Below are positions 8,083 through 15,396 of a DNA stretch of 64,000 bases, piece after piece. The stretch is from an uncultured Eubacteriales bacterium (GTDB lineage: Bacteria; Bacillota; Clostridia; Oscillospirales; Oscillospiraceae). The position numbers and the translations under genes were made by a program. Numbering within the stretch: position 1 is the stretch's first letter; each line of letters starts with the position of its first letter. The notes below the pieces were generated by a model, which was given only the letters and a program-made list of their open reading frames with translations, was not told the origin of the DNA and did no database searches. The DNA lies in NCBI GenBank assembly GCA_900545515.1, contig UQZA01000004.1, positions 1 to 64,000 of the forward strand, given 5' to 3'.

Positions 8083-8192
8083 GAGGCAGCCCCCCTTTCT
8101 TACGCGGGGGGACAGAGAAGCTCCCCCGGGGATGTGGGGGACAAACCGCCTACCGTTACAGGTAGCGCCCGGTTCCAAATGGAACCTTCATG

Positions 8193-8221
8193 ATTGTACC
8201 ATGCTTTGCATAGTTTGTCAA
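8193..8221 (-). promoter_or_regulatory. Promoter of the type I toxin mRNA
   Basis: On the minus strand, TTGACA (8221-8216) and TACAAT (8198-8193) are spaced by 17 nt. The mRNA would start near 8186, giving a structured leader of about 104 nt that opens with GGTTCCATTTGGAACC, a hairpin at the 5' end. Confidence 0.78.
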
Positions 8222-8241
8222 ATGAAAGCATAATCAAAGCG

Positions 8242-8295
8242 GGCAGCCATACGCCGGGAAACAGGAACCCTCCTGCTTCCCGGCGTATGGCTGCC
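8242..8295 (-). terminator. Terminator of carbamate kinase gene
   Basis: The 19-nt arms at 8242-8260 and 8277-8295 are perfectly complementary, and the loop contains a further CAGGA/TCCTG stem. It sits 8 nt past the arcC stop and just upstream of the toxin promoter, insulating the two. The T tract after it is short. Confidence 0.78.
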
Positions 8296-8303
8296 AAGTT
8301 GGG

Positions 8304-9245
8304 TTACGCTTCCCGCACCCGCGTGCCGGTTTCTCCGGCGATGCCGGCCCGGGCTTTTTGCAGCTCGGTGATGAGGGCGGTCCGGCCCGGGGCGGAGCGG
8401 GCGAAGCGGACGGCGGCCTCCACCTTGGGCAGCATGGAGCCTGGTGCGAATTCTCCGGCTGCTATGTACGCTTCCGCTTCCTCCGGGGTCAGCTCCGACA
8501 GCCAGGCTTCGTCCGGCTGACGGAAGTGGATGGCCACCTGCTCCACGGCGGTGAGGATGATGAGCAGGTCTGCGTCCAGGGACTCAGCCAGAAGCTCGGC
8601 GGCAAAATCCTTGTCAATGACGGCTTCTGCCCCATGGAGGCTGCCGTCCTCTGCACGGGATACGGGGATGCCGCCGCCGCCACAGGCCACCACCACCTGC
8701 CCGGCCTCCATGAGGGCGCGGATGGTCTCCAGCTCCACGATGGCCTTGGGCCGGGGGGAGGCCACCACCCGGCGATAGCCCCGCCCTGCGTCTTCCATCA
8801 CGGCGAAGCCCTGGGCGGCCAGAGCTTCGGCCTCTTCCCGGGTCATAAAGGAGCCGATGGGCTTGGTGGGATGCTGAAAGGCCGGGTCTGCCGGGTCCAC
8901 CTCCACCTGCGTGAGGACTGTAGAGACAGGCTTTGTCAGCTCCCGGGCTTGCAGGGCTTCTCCCAGGGCCCGCTGCAGGTCATAGCCAATGTAGCCCTGG
9001 CTCATGGCCACACATACGGGCAGGGGACATAGGGGGTATTTCACCGGGTCCATTTTGGTGAGCTCCGTCATGGCCGATTGAATCATCCCCACCTGGGGGC
9101 CGTTGCCGTGGGCGATGACGACCTGGTTCCCGTCAGCGATCAGGTCCACAATGACCTTCGCCGTCTCCCGGACCGCATGATATTGCTCTGTCAGATTCTT
9201 GCCCAGGGCGTTGCCACCCAAGGCCACTACAATGCGTTGGGACAT
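8304..9245 (-). CDS. arcC: Carbamate kinase
   Basis: This 313-residue cytoplasmic enzyme transfers phosphate between carbamoyl phosphate and ADP, yielding ATP, carbon dioxide and ammonia. Family landmarks are ALGGNAL at the N-terminus, AHGNGPQVG (residues about 49-57), VVASPRPKAIVE, VVACGGGGIPV and AVIDKDFAAELLA. The length matches ArcC. The ATG at 9245 follows AAGGCAGG at a normal distance; an upstream in-frame TTG is unlikely. No arginine deiminase or ornithine carbamoyltransferase gene is adjacent, so it may serve purine, allantoin or citrulline catabolism encoded elsewhere. The leader contains terminator-like hairpins, which suggests attenuation. Confidence 0.95.
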   Translation of the reverse strand: MSQRIVVALGGNALGKNLTEQYHAVRETAKVIVDLIADGNQVVIAHGNGPQVGMIQSAMTELTKMDPVKYPLCPLPVCVAMSQGYIGYDLQRALGEALQARELTKPVSTVLTQVEVDPADPAFQHPTKPIGSFMTREEAEALAAQGFAVMEDAGRGYRRVVASPRPKAIVELETIRALMEAGQVVVACGGGGIPVSRAEDGSLHGAEAVIDKDFAAELLAESLDADLLIILTAVEQVAIHFRQPDEAWLSELTPEEAEAYIAAGEFAPGSMLPKVEAAVRFARSAPGRTALITELQKARAGIAGETGTRVREA

Positions 9246-9275
9246 GGTAATGCCTGCCTTTCTCAAATGAAAATA

Positions 9276-9332
9276 CCCGGCTAGCCGGGAAACAAAACTC
9301 CCCGGACATGGAACACGCTCTATGCCCGGGGG
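9276..9332 (-). promoter_or_regulatory. Structured arcC leader with terminator-like hairpin
   Basis: Read on the minus strand, a stem formed by 9322-9331 and 9300-9309 (CCCCGGGCAT with ATGTCCGGGG, one mismatch) is followed by AGTTTTGTTT. A second perfect palindrome, CCCGGCTAGCCGGG, follows at 9276-9289. Both lie between the promoter and the start codon, which is where an attenuator would be. The inducing signal is unknown. Confidence 0.45.
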
Positions 9333-9349
9333 GTTATCCTTACAAGGCC

Positions 9350-9377
9350 ATTGTATCAGGAATATTCAAAAATGCAA
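9350..9377 (-). promoter_or_regulatory. Sigma-A promoter of arcC
   Basis: On the minus strand, TTGCAT (9377-9372) and TACAAT (9355-9350) are separated by 16 nt. The leader to the start at 9245 is about 100 nt. Confidence 0.55.
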
Positions 9378-9456
9378 GAAAAATTTTCATTCCAAATGTC
9401 CATACAGAGCGGACACGGCGAGAAAACAGAAGTACGCACCTGGGATGGGGTCCTAT

Positions 9457-9479
9457 GTAGGGTGCGGCCTCCTGGACGC
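9457..9479 (+). repeat. GC-rich dispersed intergenic element, copy 1
   Basis: The core GTAGGGTGCGGCCTCCTGG plus ACGC recurs at 40885-40907, at 28968-28990 and 45171-45193 on the minus strand, and in part at 21876-21899 and 48838-48860. Here it occupies part of a 459-nt spacer between arcC and the homocysteine methyltransferase-like gene, which otherwise holds only the two promoters. Confidence 0.6.
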
Positions 9480-9647
9480 GCCAGCAGAAGGGGCGCTCCC
9501 CCGCCGGCGCGTCTTAGGGCAGCAGCCTTAAGCTGACGGCATTGTCCCATTCCCCCCGGAGCCGCCAAGGAAACAAACCTGACGGAGCCATCCGGCCCAC
9601 AGGGAAAAACCGACACATGGTTGCTCTGCGAAGTCTTGTGGAGGACC

Positions 9648-9676
9648 TTGTATTTTTTGGTGGGAGGGGCTATACT
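9648..9676 (+). promoter_or_regulatory. Sigma-A promoter of the homocysteine methyltransferase-like gene
   Basis: TTGTAT (9648-9653) and TATACT (9671-9676) are spaced by 17 nt. Transcription should start near 9683, about 22 nt before the GTG start at 9705. Confidence 0.6.
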
Positions 9677-9704
9677 GTTTGAAAAACAGCAGGAGGACAA
9701 AACA

Positions 9705-10610
9705 GTGACAAAGCAGGAATTTGAGGCCCTGGTGGCCCGGGGGCCGGTGCTTTTGGATGGGGCCATGGGGTCCAATTTGCTGGAGCGGGGGATGCCCAAG
9801 GGCGCCCTGTCGGAGCTGTGGGCGGACCGGCACCCGGAGACGGTGCTGGAGCTGCAGGCGGCCTATGCCGCCGCCGGGAGCCGGATTTTATATGCGCCCA
9901 CCTTTCAGGCCCAACCGGAGGCCCTGGCCCAGGCCGGGTGGACTGGAGACGTGGGGGCCCTCAACGCCCGGCTGGTGGCTCTGACCCGCCGGGCTGCCGG
10001 GGCGGATACCCTGGTGGCGGGGGATCTGGCCACCATGGCCGGATGCCTGGAGTCCTGGAACCCGGAGAATTTCCACCGGATGACAGACCGATACCGGCGA
10101 CAGATTGGGGGGCTTCTGGAGGGAGGCGCGGACCTTCTGGTGGCGGAGACCCTTCTGTACCCCCAGGAGGCGGAGGCGGTGCTCCTGGCGGCGGAGCTGG
10201 AGGGGGGAGACCTCCCTGTCCTCTATAGCTTCACCATGCAGCCAGACGGCGCCCTTTTTTCCGGCCAGGAGGCGGGCCCGGTGCTCCGGGAGCTGGAGGA
10301 GGCAGGCGCTGCAGCCGTGGGCTTCAACTGCGTGGCGGCGGGCCCCGCCCTGCCGGCTCTGGTGTCCAAGCTCCGCCGGTATGTCCGGGGCCCTCTGGTG
10401 TCCAAGCCCAATGCGGGCAACCCCACCGTCTCCCCGGAGGGCCGGGTGGTGTATCCCATGGGACCGGAGGAGTTTGCCCGGCTCCAGGCGGAGGCCTGCC
10501 GCATGGGCGCGGGCCTTCTGGGAGGCTGCTGCGGCACCACCCCCGCCTACCTGTCCGCCCTCCGGGACCGCCTGGCGGCGGAGGGCCTCGCGCCGGCCCA
10601 CCGGACGTAA
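9705..10610 (+). CDS. Homocysteine S-methyltransferase family protein
   Basis: This 301-residue TIM-barrel protein belongs to the zinc-dependent family that moves a methyl group to homocysteine (MmuM, the MetH N-terminal domain and BHMT). The family motifs are LLDGAMGSNLLERGM near the N-terminus, the first zinc cysteine in VGFNCVA (residues about 205-211) and the cysteine pair in LLGGCCGTTPAYL near the C-terminus. The GTG start at 9705 is chosen because AGGAGG lies 8 nt upstream. It is too short to be a full cobalamin-dependent MetH, so it probably uses S-methylmethionine or is one part of a split methyltransferase. It stands alone, and the substrate cannot be read from sequence. Confidence 0.88.
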   Translation: MTKQEFEALVARGPVLLDGAMGSNLLERGMPKGALSELWADRHPETVLELQAAYAAAGSRILYAPTFQAQPEALAQAGWTGDVGALNARLVALTRRAAGADTLVAGDLATMAGCLESWNPENFHRMTDRYRRQIGGLLEGGADLLVAETLLYPQEAEAVLLAAELEGGDLPVLYSFTMQPDGALFSGQEAGPVLRELEEAGAAAVGFNCVAAGPALPALVSKLRRYVRGPLVSKPNAGNPTVSPEGRVVYPMGPEEFARLQAEACRMGAGLLGGCCGTTPAYLSALRDRLAAEGLAPAHRT

Positions 10611-10668
10611 GGTTCCCCGTTTGACGTCAATTGGGCGCCGTGGCAATCTTAAGATTCTCTGCTTTTTG

Positions 10669-10697
10669 TTGAATTCCCACAGGGGAATTGGTATAAT
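10669..10697 (+). promoter_or_regulatory. Promoter giving a leaderless mRNA for the E2-like gene
   Basis: TTGAAT (10669-10674) and TATAAT (10692-10697) are 17 nt apart. The downstream ATG is at 10704, only 7 nt after the -10 hexamer, so the start codon falls at the expected transcription start. Confidence 0.62.
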
Positions 10698-10703
10698 GGC
10701 CCC

Positions 10704-12128
10704 ATGGACAAACGAATCAGATTCTACGTCAGCCGGAAAAACCCGCTGACCTGGCTGATGGCGCTGTGCATGGTCGCTTCTGCGGTGGTCCGAATTGTGC
10801 TGGCCTGTGTGAGAGGAACGGGCAGCAACGGATATGTCTGGGGCCAGGTGGCCCTCCCTGCGGCGGCATGCCTGCTCTTTGCGCTGATCTGCCTCCTGAA
10901 CGGCCAGGAGCGCTATTTTAAAACGGCCATTCCCGTGTACATGATGGCGCTGTACCTCTGCTTTTACACCCGGATGGCCATGCCGTATCTTGGCAGCTGG
11001 TACTTTTTCCTGTACTGCTTTATGTTTTTCACCCTGGCCACGGTGTACGCCCTGGCGGTGGACGGCAGGATTCGCCATTTTTGGGTGTTGCTGCTGATCT
11101 ATTTGGTCCCCCTGGCCTTCCGGACGGCCAACAACTGGGGGGAGCTGGCCCCTGCTTTTGTGCTGGACTGGGTGCTGTATCTGGCGCCGGACAGCCTGTT
11201 CCTGCTGGGCCTCATTCTGGGTGTTTTTGCCACCTGGATTCAGAGCGACGGCAAATACCACGCCACCTGGGGCGACCGCCCCGATGGCCGCCGTCTGCGG
11301 ACCCTGTACCCCATGGCCCAGATATCTCCGTACATTATGGTGACCCGGAACTCCTCCACCAACTTCTTCTACGACGCCCTGGAGATCTCTGCGGCGGAGC
11401 GGTACATCCGCCAGAAGCGGCGGGAGGGGATGACCAACTTTGGCCTCACCCATGTGCTGCTGGCGGCCTACGTCCGCACGGTGGCCAAGTATCCCGGCCT
11501 GAACCGGTTTTTGGCAGGTCAGAAGGTGTACTCCCGGGGGGAGGACATCCAGTTCTGCATGACCGCCAAGAAGGAGATGAGCTCCGACGCCCCGGACTCC
11601 ATCTTCAAGCTCCACCTGTCCCCCAGGGACACGGCCCAGGACGTGTACCGGAAGTTCAACGCCGCCGTGGAGGAGATCAAGGACTCCCCCCTGGACAGTG
11701 ACTTTGACAACACCGCCCGGGCCCTCACCCTGATTCCCGGGGTGCTCCTGAAGTTCACGGTGTGGCTCCTGCGGACCATGGACTACTTTGGCCTGCTGCC
11801 AGGGTTCCTCCTGGAGGTCAGCCCCTTCCATGGCTCCGTGTTTTTCACCTCCATGGGCTCTTTGGGCATCCCTGCCATTTACCACCACCTGTATGATTTC
11901 GGCAACCTGCCGGTTTTTGGAGCCTTTGGCTGCAAGCGCCGGACCAATGAGGTCCTGGCCGACGGGACCGTGGTCCAGCGGAAGTACGTGGACCTGAAGT
12001 TCTGCCTGGACGAGCGGATTGTGGACGGGTTCTATTATGCCACCGTCTTCAAGTATATGAAGCGCCTGATGCAGCATCCAGACCTCCTGGACCAGCCGCC
12101 GGAGGAGGTTGTGCAGGATATCGACTGA
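10704..12128 (+). CDS. Membrane-anchored E2-like (CAT-fold) acyltransferase
   Basis: This encodes 474 residues. The N-terminal half has about six membrane segments between residues 15 and 180. The C-terminal half, from about residue 210, resembles the catalytic domain of 2-oxoacid dehydrogenase acyltransferases and chloramphenicol acetyltransferase. Supporting segments are SVFFTSMGSLGIPAIYHHLY and FCLDERIVDGFYYA. In active E2 enzymes the latter reads D-H-R-x-x-D-G with a catalytic His; here the His position is Glu437, so standard acetyl transfer chemistry is doubtful. No lipoyl domain is present. No ribosome binding site precedes the ATG, and the promoter implies a leaderless message. The substrate is unknown; a cell-envelope acylation or scaffold role is possible. 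Confidence 0.78.
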   Translation: MDKRIRFYVSRKNPLTWLMALCMVASAVVRIVLACVRGTGSNGYVWGQVALPAAACLLFALICLLNGQERYFKTAIPVYMMALYLCFYTRMAMPYLGSWYFFLYCFMFFTLATVYALAVDGRIRHFWVLLLIYLVPLAFRTANNWGELAPAFVLDWVLYLAPDSLFLLGLILGVFATWIQSDGKYHATWGDRPDGRRLRTLYPMAQISPYIMVTRNSSTNFFYDALEISAAERYIRQKRREGMTNFGLTHVLLAAYVRTVAKYPGLNRFLAGQKVYSRGEDIQFCMTAKKEMSSDAPDSIFKLHLSPRDTAQDVYRKFNAAVEEIKDSPLDSDFDNTARALTLIPGVLLKFTVWLLRTMDYFGLLPGFLLEVSPFHGSVFFTSMGSLGIPAIYHHLYDFGNLPVFGAFGCKRRTNEVLADGTVVQRKYVDLKFCLDERIVDGFYYATVFKYMKRLMQHPDLLDQPPEEVVQDID

Positions 12129-12257
12129 ATGTTCCGGCGCCCCGCCTACCCCCCGGGGAAGCCAGGGAGCTGCCGCTCCGGCCCGCAGCTTTCGGCTCTC
12201 TTGGCCCGAGGGGTACGCCCATGCCCCGAGGGATGGCAATTTCCGGGTAAAATGGAT

Positions 12258-12273
12258 TTTTTACCTGTAAAAA
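12258..12273. promoter_or_regulatory. Palindromic operator candidate before ppdK
   Basis: TTTTTACCTGTAAAAA is a perfect inverted repeat with a two-base centre. It ends 2 nt before the -35 element of the ppdK promoter, a typical activator or repressor position. It does not match CcpA or Rex consensus sites that I know. Confidence 0.4.
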
Positions 12274-12275
12274 TG

Positions 12276-12304
12276 TTGCATTTCCTCAGGCTTCATGGTA
12301 TACT
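12276..12304 (+). promoter_or_regulatory. Sigma-A promoter of ppdK
   Basis: TTGCAT (12276-12281) and TATACT (12299-12304) are 17 nt apart, with TGG directly before the -10 (extended type). The leader is about 67 nt. Confidence 0.7.
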
Positions 12305-12377
12305 AAAGGTCTCAATTGTGCAAATGCACTTCGCAAAGGTGGCTGTGACCGCCTGAAAAACGAAAGGGGAAAATAGA

Positions 12378-15020
12378 ATGTCTCATAAGTATGTCTACCT
12401 GTTCACCGAGGGCAACGGCTCCATGCGGGAGTTGCTTGGCGGCAAGGGCGCGAACCTGGCGGAAATGACCAGCCTGGGTATGCCGGTGCCCCAGGGCTTC
12501 ACCATCTCCACCGAAGCCTGCACCAAATACTATGAGGATGGCCGTTCCATTAACGACGAAATTATGGGCCAGGTTTACGAGGCCCTGGCAAAGATTGAAG
12601 CCATCAACGACAAGAAATTTGGCGACCCCCAGAAGCCCCTGCTGGTCTCCGTCCGCTCCGGCGCCCGGGCCTCCATGCCCGGCATGATGGACACCATTTT
12701 GAACCTGGGCATGAACGACGAGGTGGCCGCCGGCCTCATCGCAGGCAACCCCACCGACAAGTTCGAGCGCTTTGTCTACGACTCCTACCGCCGGTTCATT
12801 CAGATGTTCTCCGACGTGGTGATGGAGCTGTCCAAGAAGCGCTTTGAGGTCATCATCGACGAGGTGAAGGCCGCCAAGGGCGTGAAGGACGACATTGACC
12901 TGGACAAGGACGACATGAAGGAGCTGGTGGCCCGCTTCAAGGAATTCTATAAGCAGGAGAAGGGGGAGGAGTTCCCCACCGATCCCAAGGTCCAGATGGT
13001 GGAGGCCATCAAGGCCGTCTTCCGCTCCTGGGACAATCCCCGCGCCAACTACTACCGCCGCATGAACGACATCCCCTATTCCTGGGGCACTGCTGTCAAC
13101 GTCATGCCCATGGTCTTCGGCAACCTGAACGAGAATTCCGGCACCGGCGTGGCCTTCACCCGGAACCCCGCCACCGGTGAGAAGAAGCTCTTCGGCGAGT
13201 ACCTCATCAACGCCCAGGGCGAGGACGTGGTGGCCGGCATCCGCACCCCCTCCAAGATCGAAAAGCTCCAGGAGGACATGCCCCAGGTGTACGAGCAGTT
13301 TGCCGCCATTGCCAACAAGCTGGAAAATCACTACAGGGACATGCAGGACATGGAGTTCACCATTGAAAATGGCAAGCTCTATATGCTTCAGACCCGCAAC
13401 GGCAAGCGCACCGCCGCCGCCGCCCTGCAGGTGGCCGTGGACCTGGTGGACGAGGGCATGATCACCGAGGAGGAGGCCGTCATGCGGGTGGAGCCCAAGC
13501 AGCTGGACGCCCTGCTCCATCCCCAGTTTGACGCCGCCGCCCTGAAGGCCGCCAACGTGGTGGGCAAGGGTCTGGCCGCCTCTCCCGGCGCCGCCTGCGG
13601 CCGCGTGGTTTTCTCTGCGGATGACGCCAAGGCCTGGGCCGCCCGGGGCGAGAAGGTCATCCTGGTCCGCCTGGAGACCAGCCCTGAGGACATCGAGGGC
13701 ATGGCCGCCTCCCAGGGCATCCTCACCGTGCGGGGCGGTATGACCAGCCACGCCGCTGTGGTGGCCCGTGGCATGGGCACCTGCTGCGTCTCCGGCTGCG
13801 GCGAAATCGCCGTCCATGAGGAGAACAAGACCTTTACTCTGGCCGGCCGCACCTATCACGAGGGCGACTGGATCTCCATCGACGGCTCCACCGGCAACAT
13901 CTACGGCGAAGCCGTGGCCACTGTGGAAGCCACCATTTCCGGCAACTTCGGCCGGTTTATGACCTGGGCCGACGCCGCCCGCCAGCTGAAGGTCCGCACC
14001 AACGCCGATACCCCCCGGGATACCGCCCAGGCTGTGAAGTTCGGCGCAGAGGGCATCGGCCTGTGCCGGACCGAGCACATGTTCTTCGAGGCCACCCGGA
14101 TCAAGGCCATGCGGGAAATGATCGTGGCCAAGACCGTGGAGGCCCGGAAGGCCGCCCTGGCTAAGATCCTGCCCTATCAGCAGGGGGACTTTGAGGCCAT
14201 GTACAAGGAGCTGGAGGGCCGTCCCATGACCGTCCGCTTCCTGGATCCCCCCCTCCACGAGTTCCTGCCCACGAAGGAGGAGGACATCGTGGAAATCGCC
14301 AAGGAGCTGGACATCTCCGTGGAGGAGCTGAAGGACGTCATCGCCTCCCTCCATGAGTTCAACCCCATGATGGGCCACCGTGGCTGCCGCCTGGCCGTGA
14401 CCTATCCCGAGATTGCGGAAATGCAGACCACCGCCGTCATCACTGCCGCCCTCAATGTGATGAAGGAGCATCCCGAGTACCACATCGTCCCCGAGATCAT
14501 GATTCCCCTGGTGGGCGAGGTCAAGGAACTGAAGTACGTGAAGGACGTGGTGGTGCAGACTGCCGACAAGCTCATCGCCGAGGCCGGCTCCGACATGCAC
14601 TACAAGGTAGGCACCATGATTGAGATCCCCCGGGCTGCCCTCACCGCTGATGAGATCGCCCAGGAGGCCGAGTTCTTCTCCTTCGGCACCAACGACCTGA
14701 CCCAGATGACCTTCGGCTTCAGCCGGGACGATGCCGGCAAGTTCCTGGATGCCTACTACGACAAGAAGATCTACGAGTTTGATCCCTTTGCCCATCTGGA
14801 CCAGCACGGCGTGGGCCGCCTGGTGGAGATGGCTGTGAAGCTGGGCCGCGAGACCCGCCCGGACATCAAGCTGGGCATCTGCGGCGAGCATGGCGGCGAC
14901 CCCGCCTCTGTGGAGTTCTGCCACAAGGTGGGCCTGGAGTATGTCTCCTGCAGCCCCTTCCGCGTTCCCATTGCCCGCCTGGCCGCCGCCCAGGCCGCCA
15001 TCAAGAATCCCCGCAAGTAA
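12378..15020 (+). CDS. ppdK: Pyruvate, phosphate dikinase
   Basis: This 880-residue cytoplasmic enzyme interconverts pyruvate, ATP and phosphate with phosphoenolpyruvate, AMP and pyrophosphate. In anaerobes it usually runs as a pyrophosphate-sparing glycolytic step. The N-terminal ATP-grasp domain opens with LLGGKGANLAEMTSLG. The swivelling phosphohistidine domain has GGMTSHAAVVARG with His458. The C-terminal PEP-binding barrel carries LCRTEHMFF and GICGEHGGDPASVEFC with catalytic Cys835. The length equals that of well-studied bacterial PPDKs. GGGG lies 9 nt upstream of the ATG. It is monocistronic behind an extended -10 promoter with a palindrome next to the -35. Codon use is strongly biased to C-ending codons, as expected for an abundant protein. 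Confidence 0.97.
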   Translation: MSHKYVYLFTEGNGSMRELLGGKGANLAEMTSLGMPVPQGFTISTEACTKYYEDGRSINDEIMGQVYEALAKIEAINDKKFGDPQKPLLVSVRSGARASMPGMMDTILNLGMNDEVAAGLIAGNPTDKFERFVYDSYRRFIQMFSDVVMELSKKRFEVIIDEVKAAKGVKDDIDLDKDDMKELVARFKEFYKQEKGEEFPTDPKVQMVEAIKAVFRSWDNPRANYYRRMNDIPYSWGTAVNVMPMVFGNLNENSGTGVAFTRNPATGEKKLFGEYLINAQGEDVVAGIRTPSKIEKLQEDMPQVYEQFAAIANKLENHYRDMQDMEFTIENGKLYMLQTRNGKRTAAAALQVAVDLVDEGMITEEEAVMRVEPKQLDALLHPQFDAAALKAANVVGKGLAASPGAACGRVVFSADDAKAWAARGEKVILVRLETSPEDIEGMAASQGILTVRGGMTSHAAVVARGMGTCCVSGCGEIAVHEENKTFTLAGRTYHEGDWISIDGSTGNIYGEAVATVEATISGNFGRFMTWADAARQLKVRTNADTPRDTAQAVKFGAEGIGLCRTEHMFFEATRIKAMREMIVAKTVEARKAALAKILPYQQGDFEAMYKELEGRPMTVRFLDPPLHEFLPTKEEDIVEIAKELDISVEELKDVIASLHEFNPMMGHRGCRLAVTYPEIAEMQTTAVITAALNVMKEHPEYHIVPEIMIPLVGEVKELKYVKDVVVQTADKLIAEAGSDMHYKVGTMIEIPRAALTADEIAQEAEFFSFGTNDLTQMTFGFSRDDAGKFLDAYYDKKIYEFDPFAHLDQHGVGRLVEMAVKLGRETRPDIKLGICGEHGGDPASVEFCHKVGLEYVSCSPFRVPIARLAAAQAAIKNPRK

Positions 15021-15026
15021 CTCTTC

Positions 15027-15055
15027 CGCCCCTCCATGGCCTCCATGGAGGGGCG
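15027..15055 (+). terminator. Hairpin after ppdK
   Basis: CGCCCCTCCATGG (15027-15039) pairs perfectly with CCATGGAGGGGCG (15043-15055) around a 3-nt loop. It has no T tract after it, so it may stabilise the mRNA end as much as terminate. Confidence 0.55.
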
Positions 15056-15123
15056 CCTGCGTCCTCCCCGGCAAATCTCCCGCATCCCCGTGAAAAACCT
15101 GACATTCCCCTCAGGAGGCCCCC

Positions 15124-15396
15124 ATGTGGACTGTTTACATCCTCCAGTGCCGGGACGGCACCCTCTACACCGGCATCACCGATAACCTCCCCCGCCGCCT
15201 GGCCGCCCACAACGCAGGCCGGGGGGCCAAGTATACCCGGGGCCGCACCCCGGTGGTCCCGGTGTACCAGGAGCTCTGCCCCGACCGCTCCGCCGCTCTC
15301 CGCCGGGAGCGGGCCATCAAATCCCTCTCCCGCCCCCAAAAGCTGGCCCTCTGCCGCCGCAACCAGCCGCCCCCCCGACCATCCCCCGAGGCATAG
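15124..15396 (+). CDS. GIY-YIG domain protein, UPF0213/YhbQ-like
   Basis: This 90-residue protein is a single GIY-YIG nuclease fold: WTVYILQCRDGTLYTGITDN gives the YIL and YTG strands, and RRLAAHNAGRGAKYTRGR supplies the catalytic Arg region. The C-terminal SAALRRERAIKSLSRPQKL is the usual tail of the YhbQ group, small DNA-cleaving or repair-associated proteins of uncertain role. AGGAGG precedes the ATG by 6 nt. It lies 103 nt after ppdK, past a hairpin. Its last 80 nt overlap the antisense tail of the extended yafQ frame on the minus strand, which is unlikely to reflect the ancestral state of the toxin gene. Confidence 0.88.
   Translation: MWTVYILQCRDGTLYTGITDNLPRRLAAHNAGRGAKYTRGRTPVVPVYQELCPDRSAALRRERAIKSLSRPQKLALCRRNQPPPRPSPEA

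Noticed and set aside
9621..9704. Upstream extension of the homocysteine methyltransferase-like gene
   Set aside because: It overlaps the promoter, has no family match, and AGGAGG is correctly spaced for the GTG at 9705.
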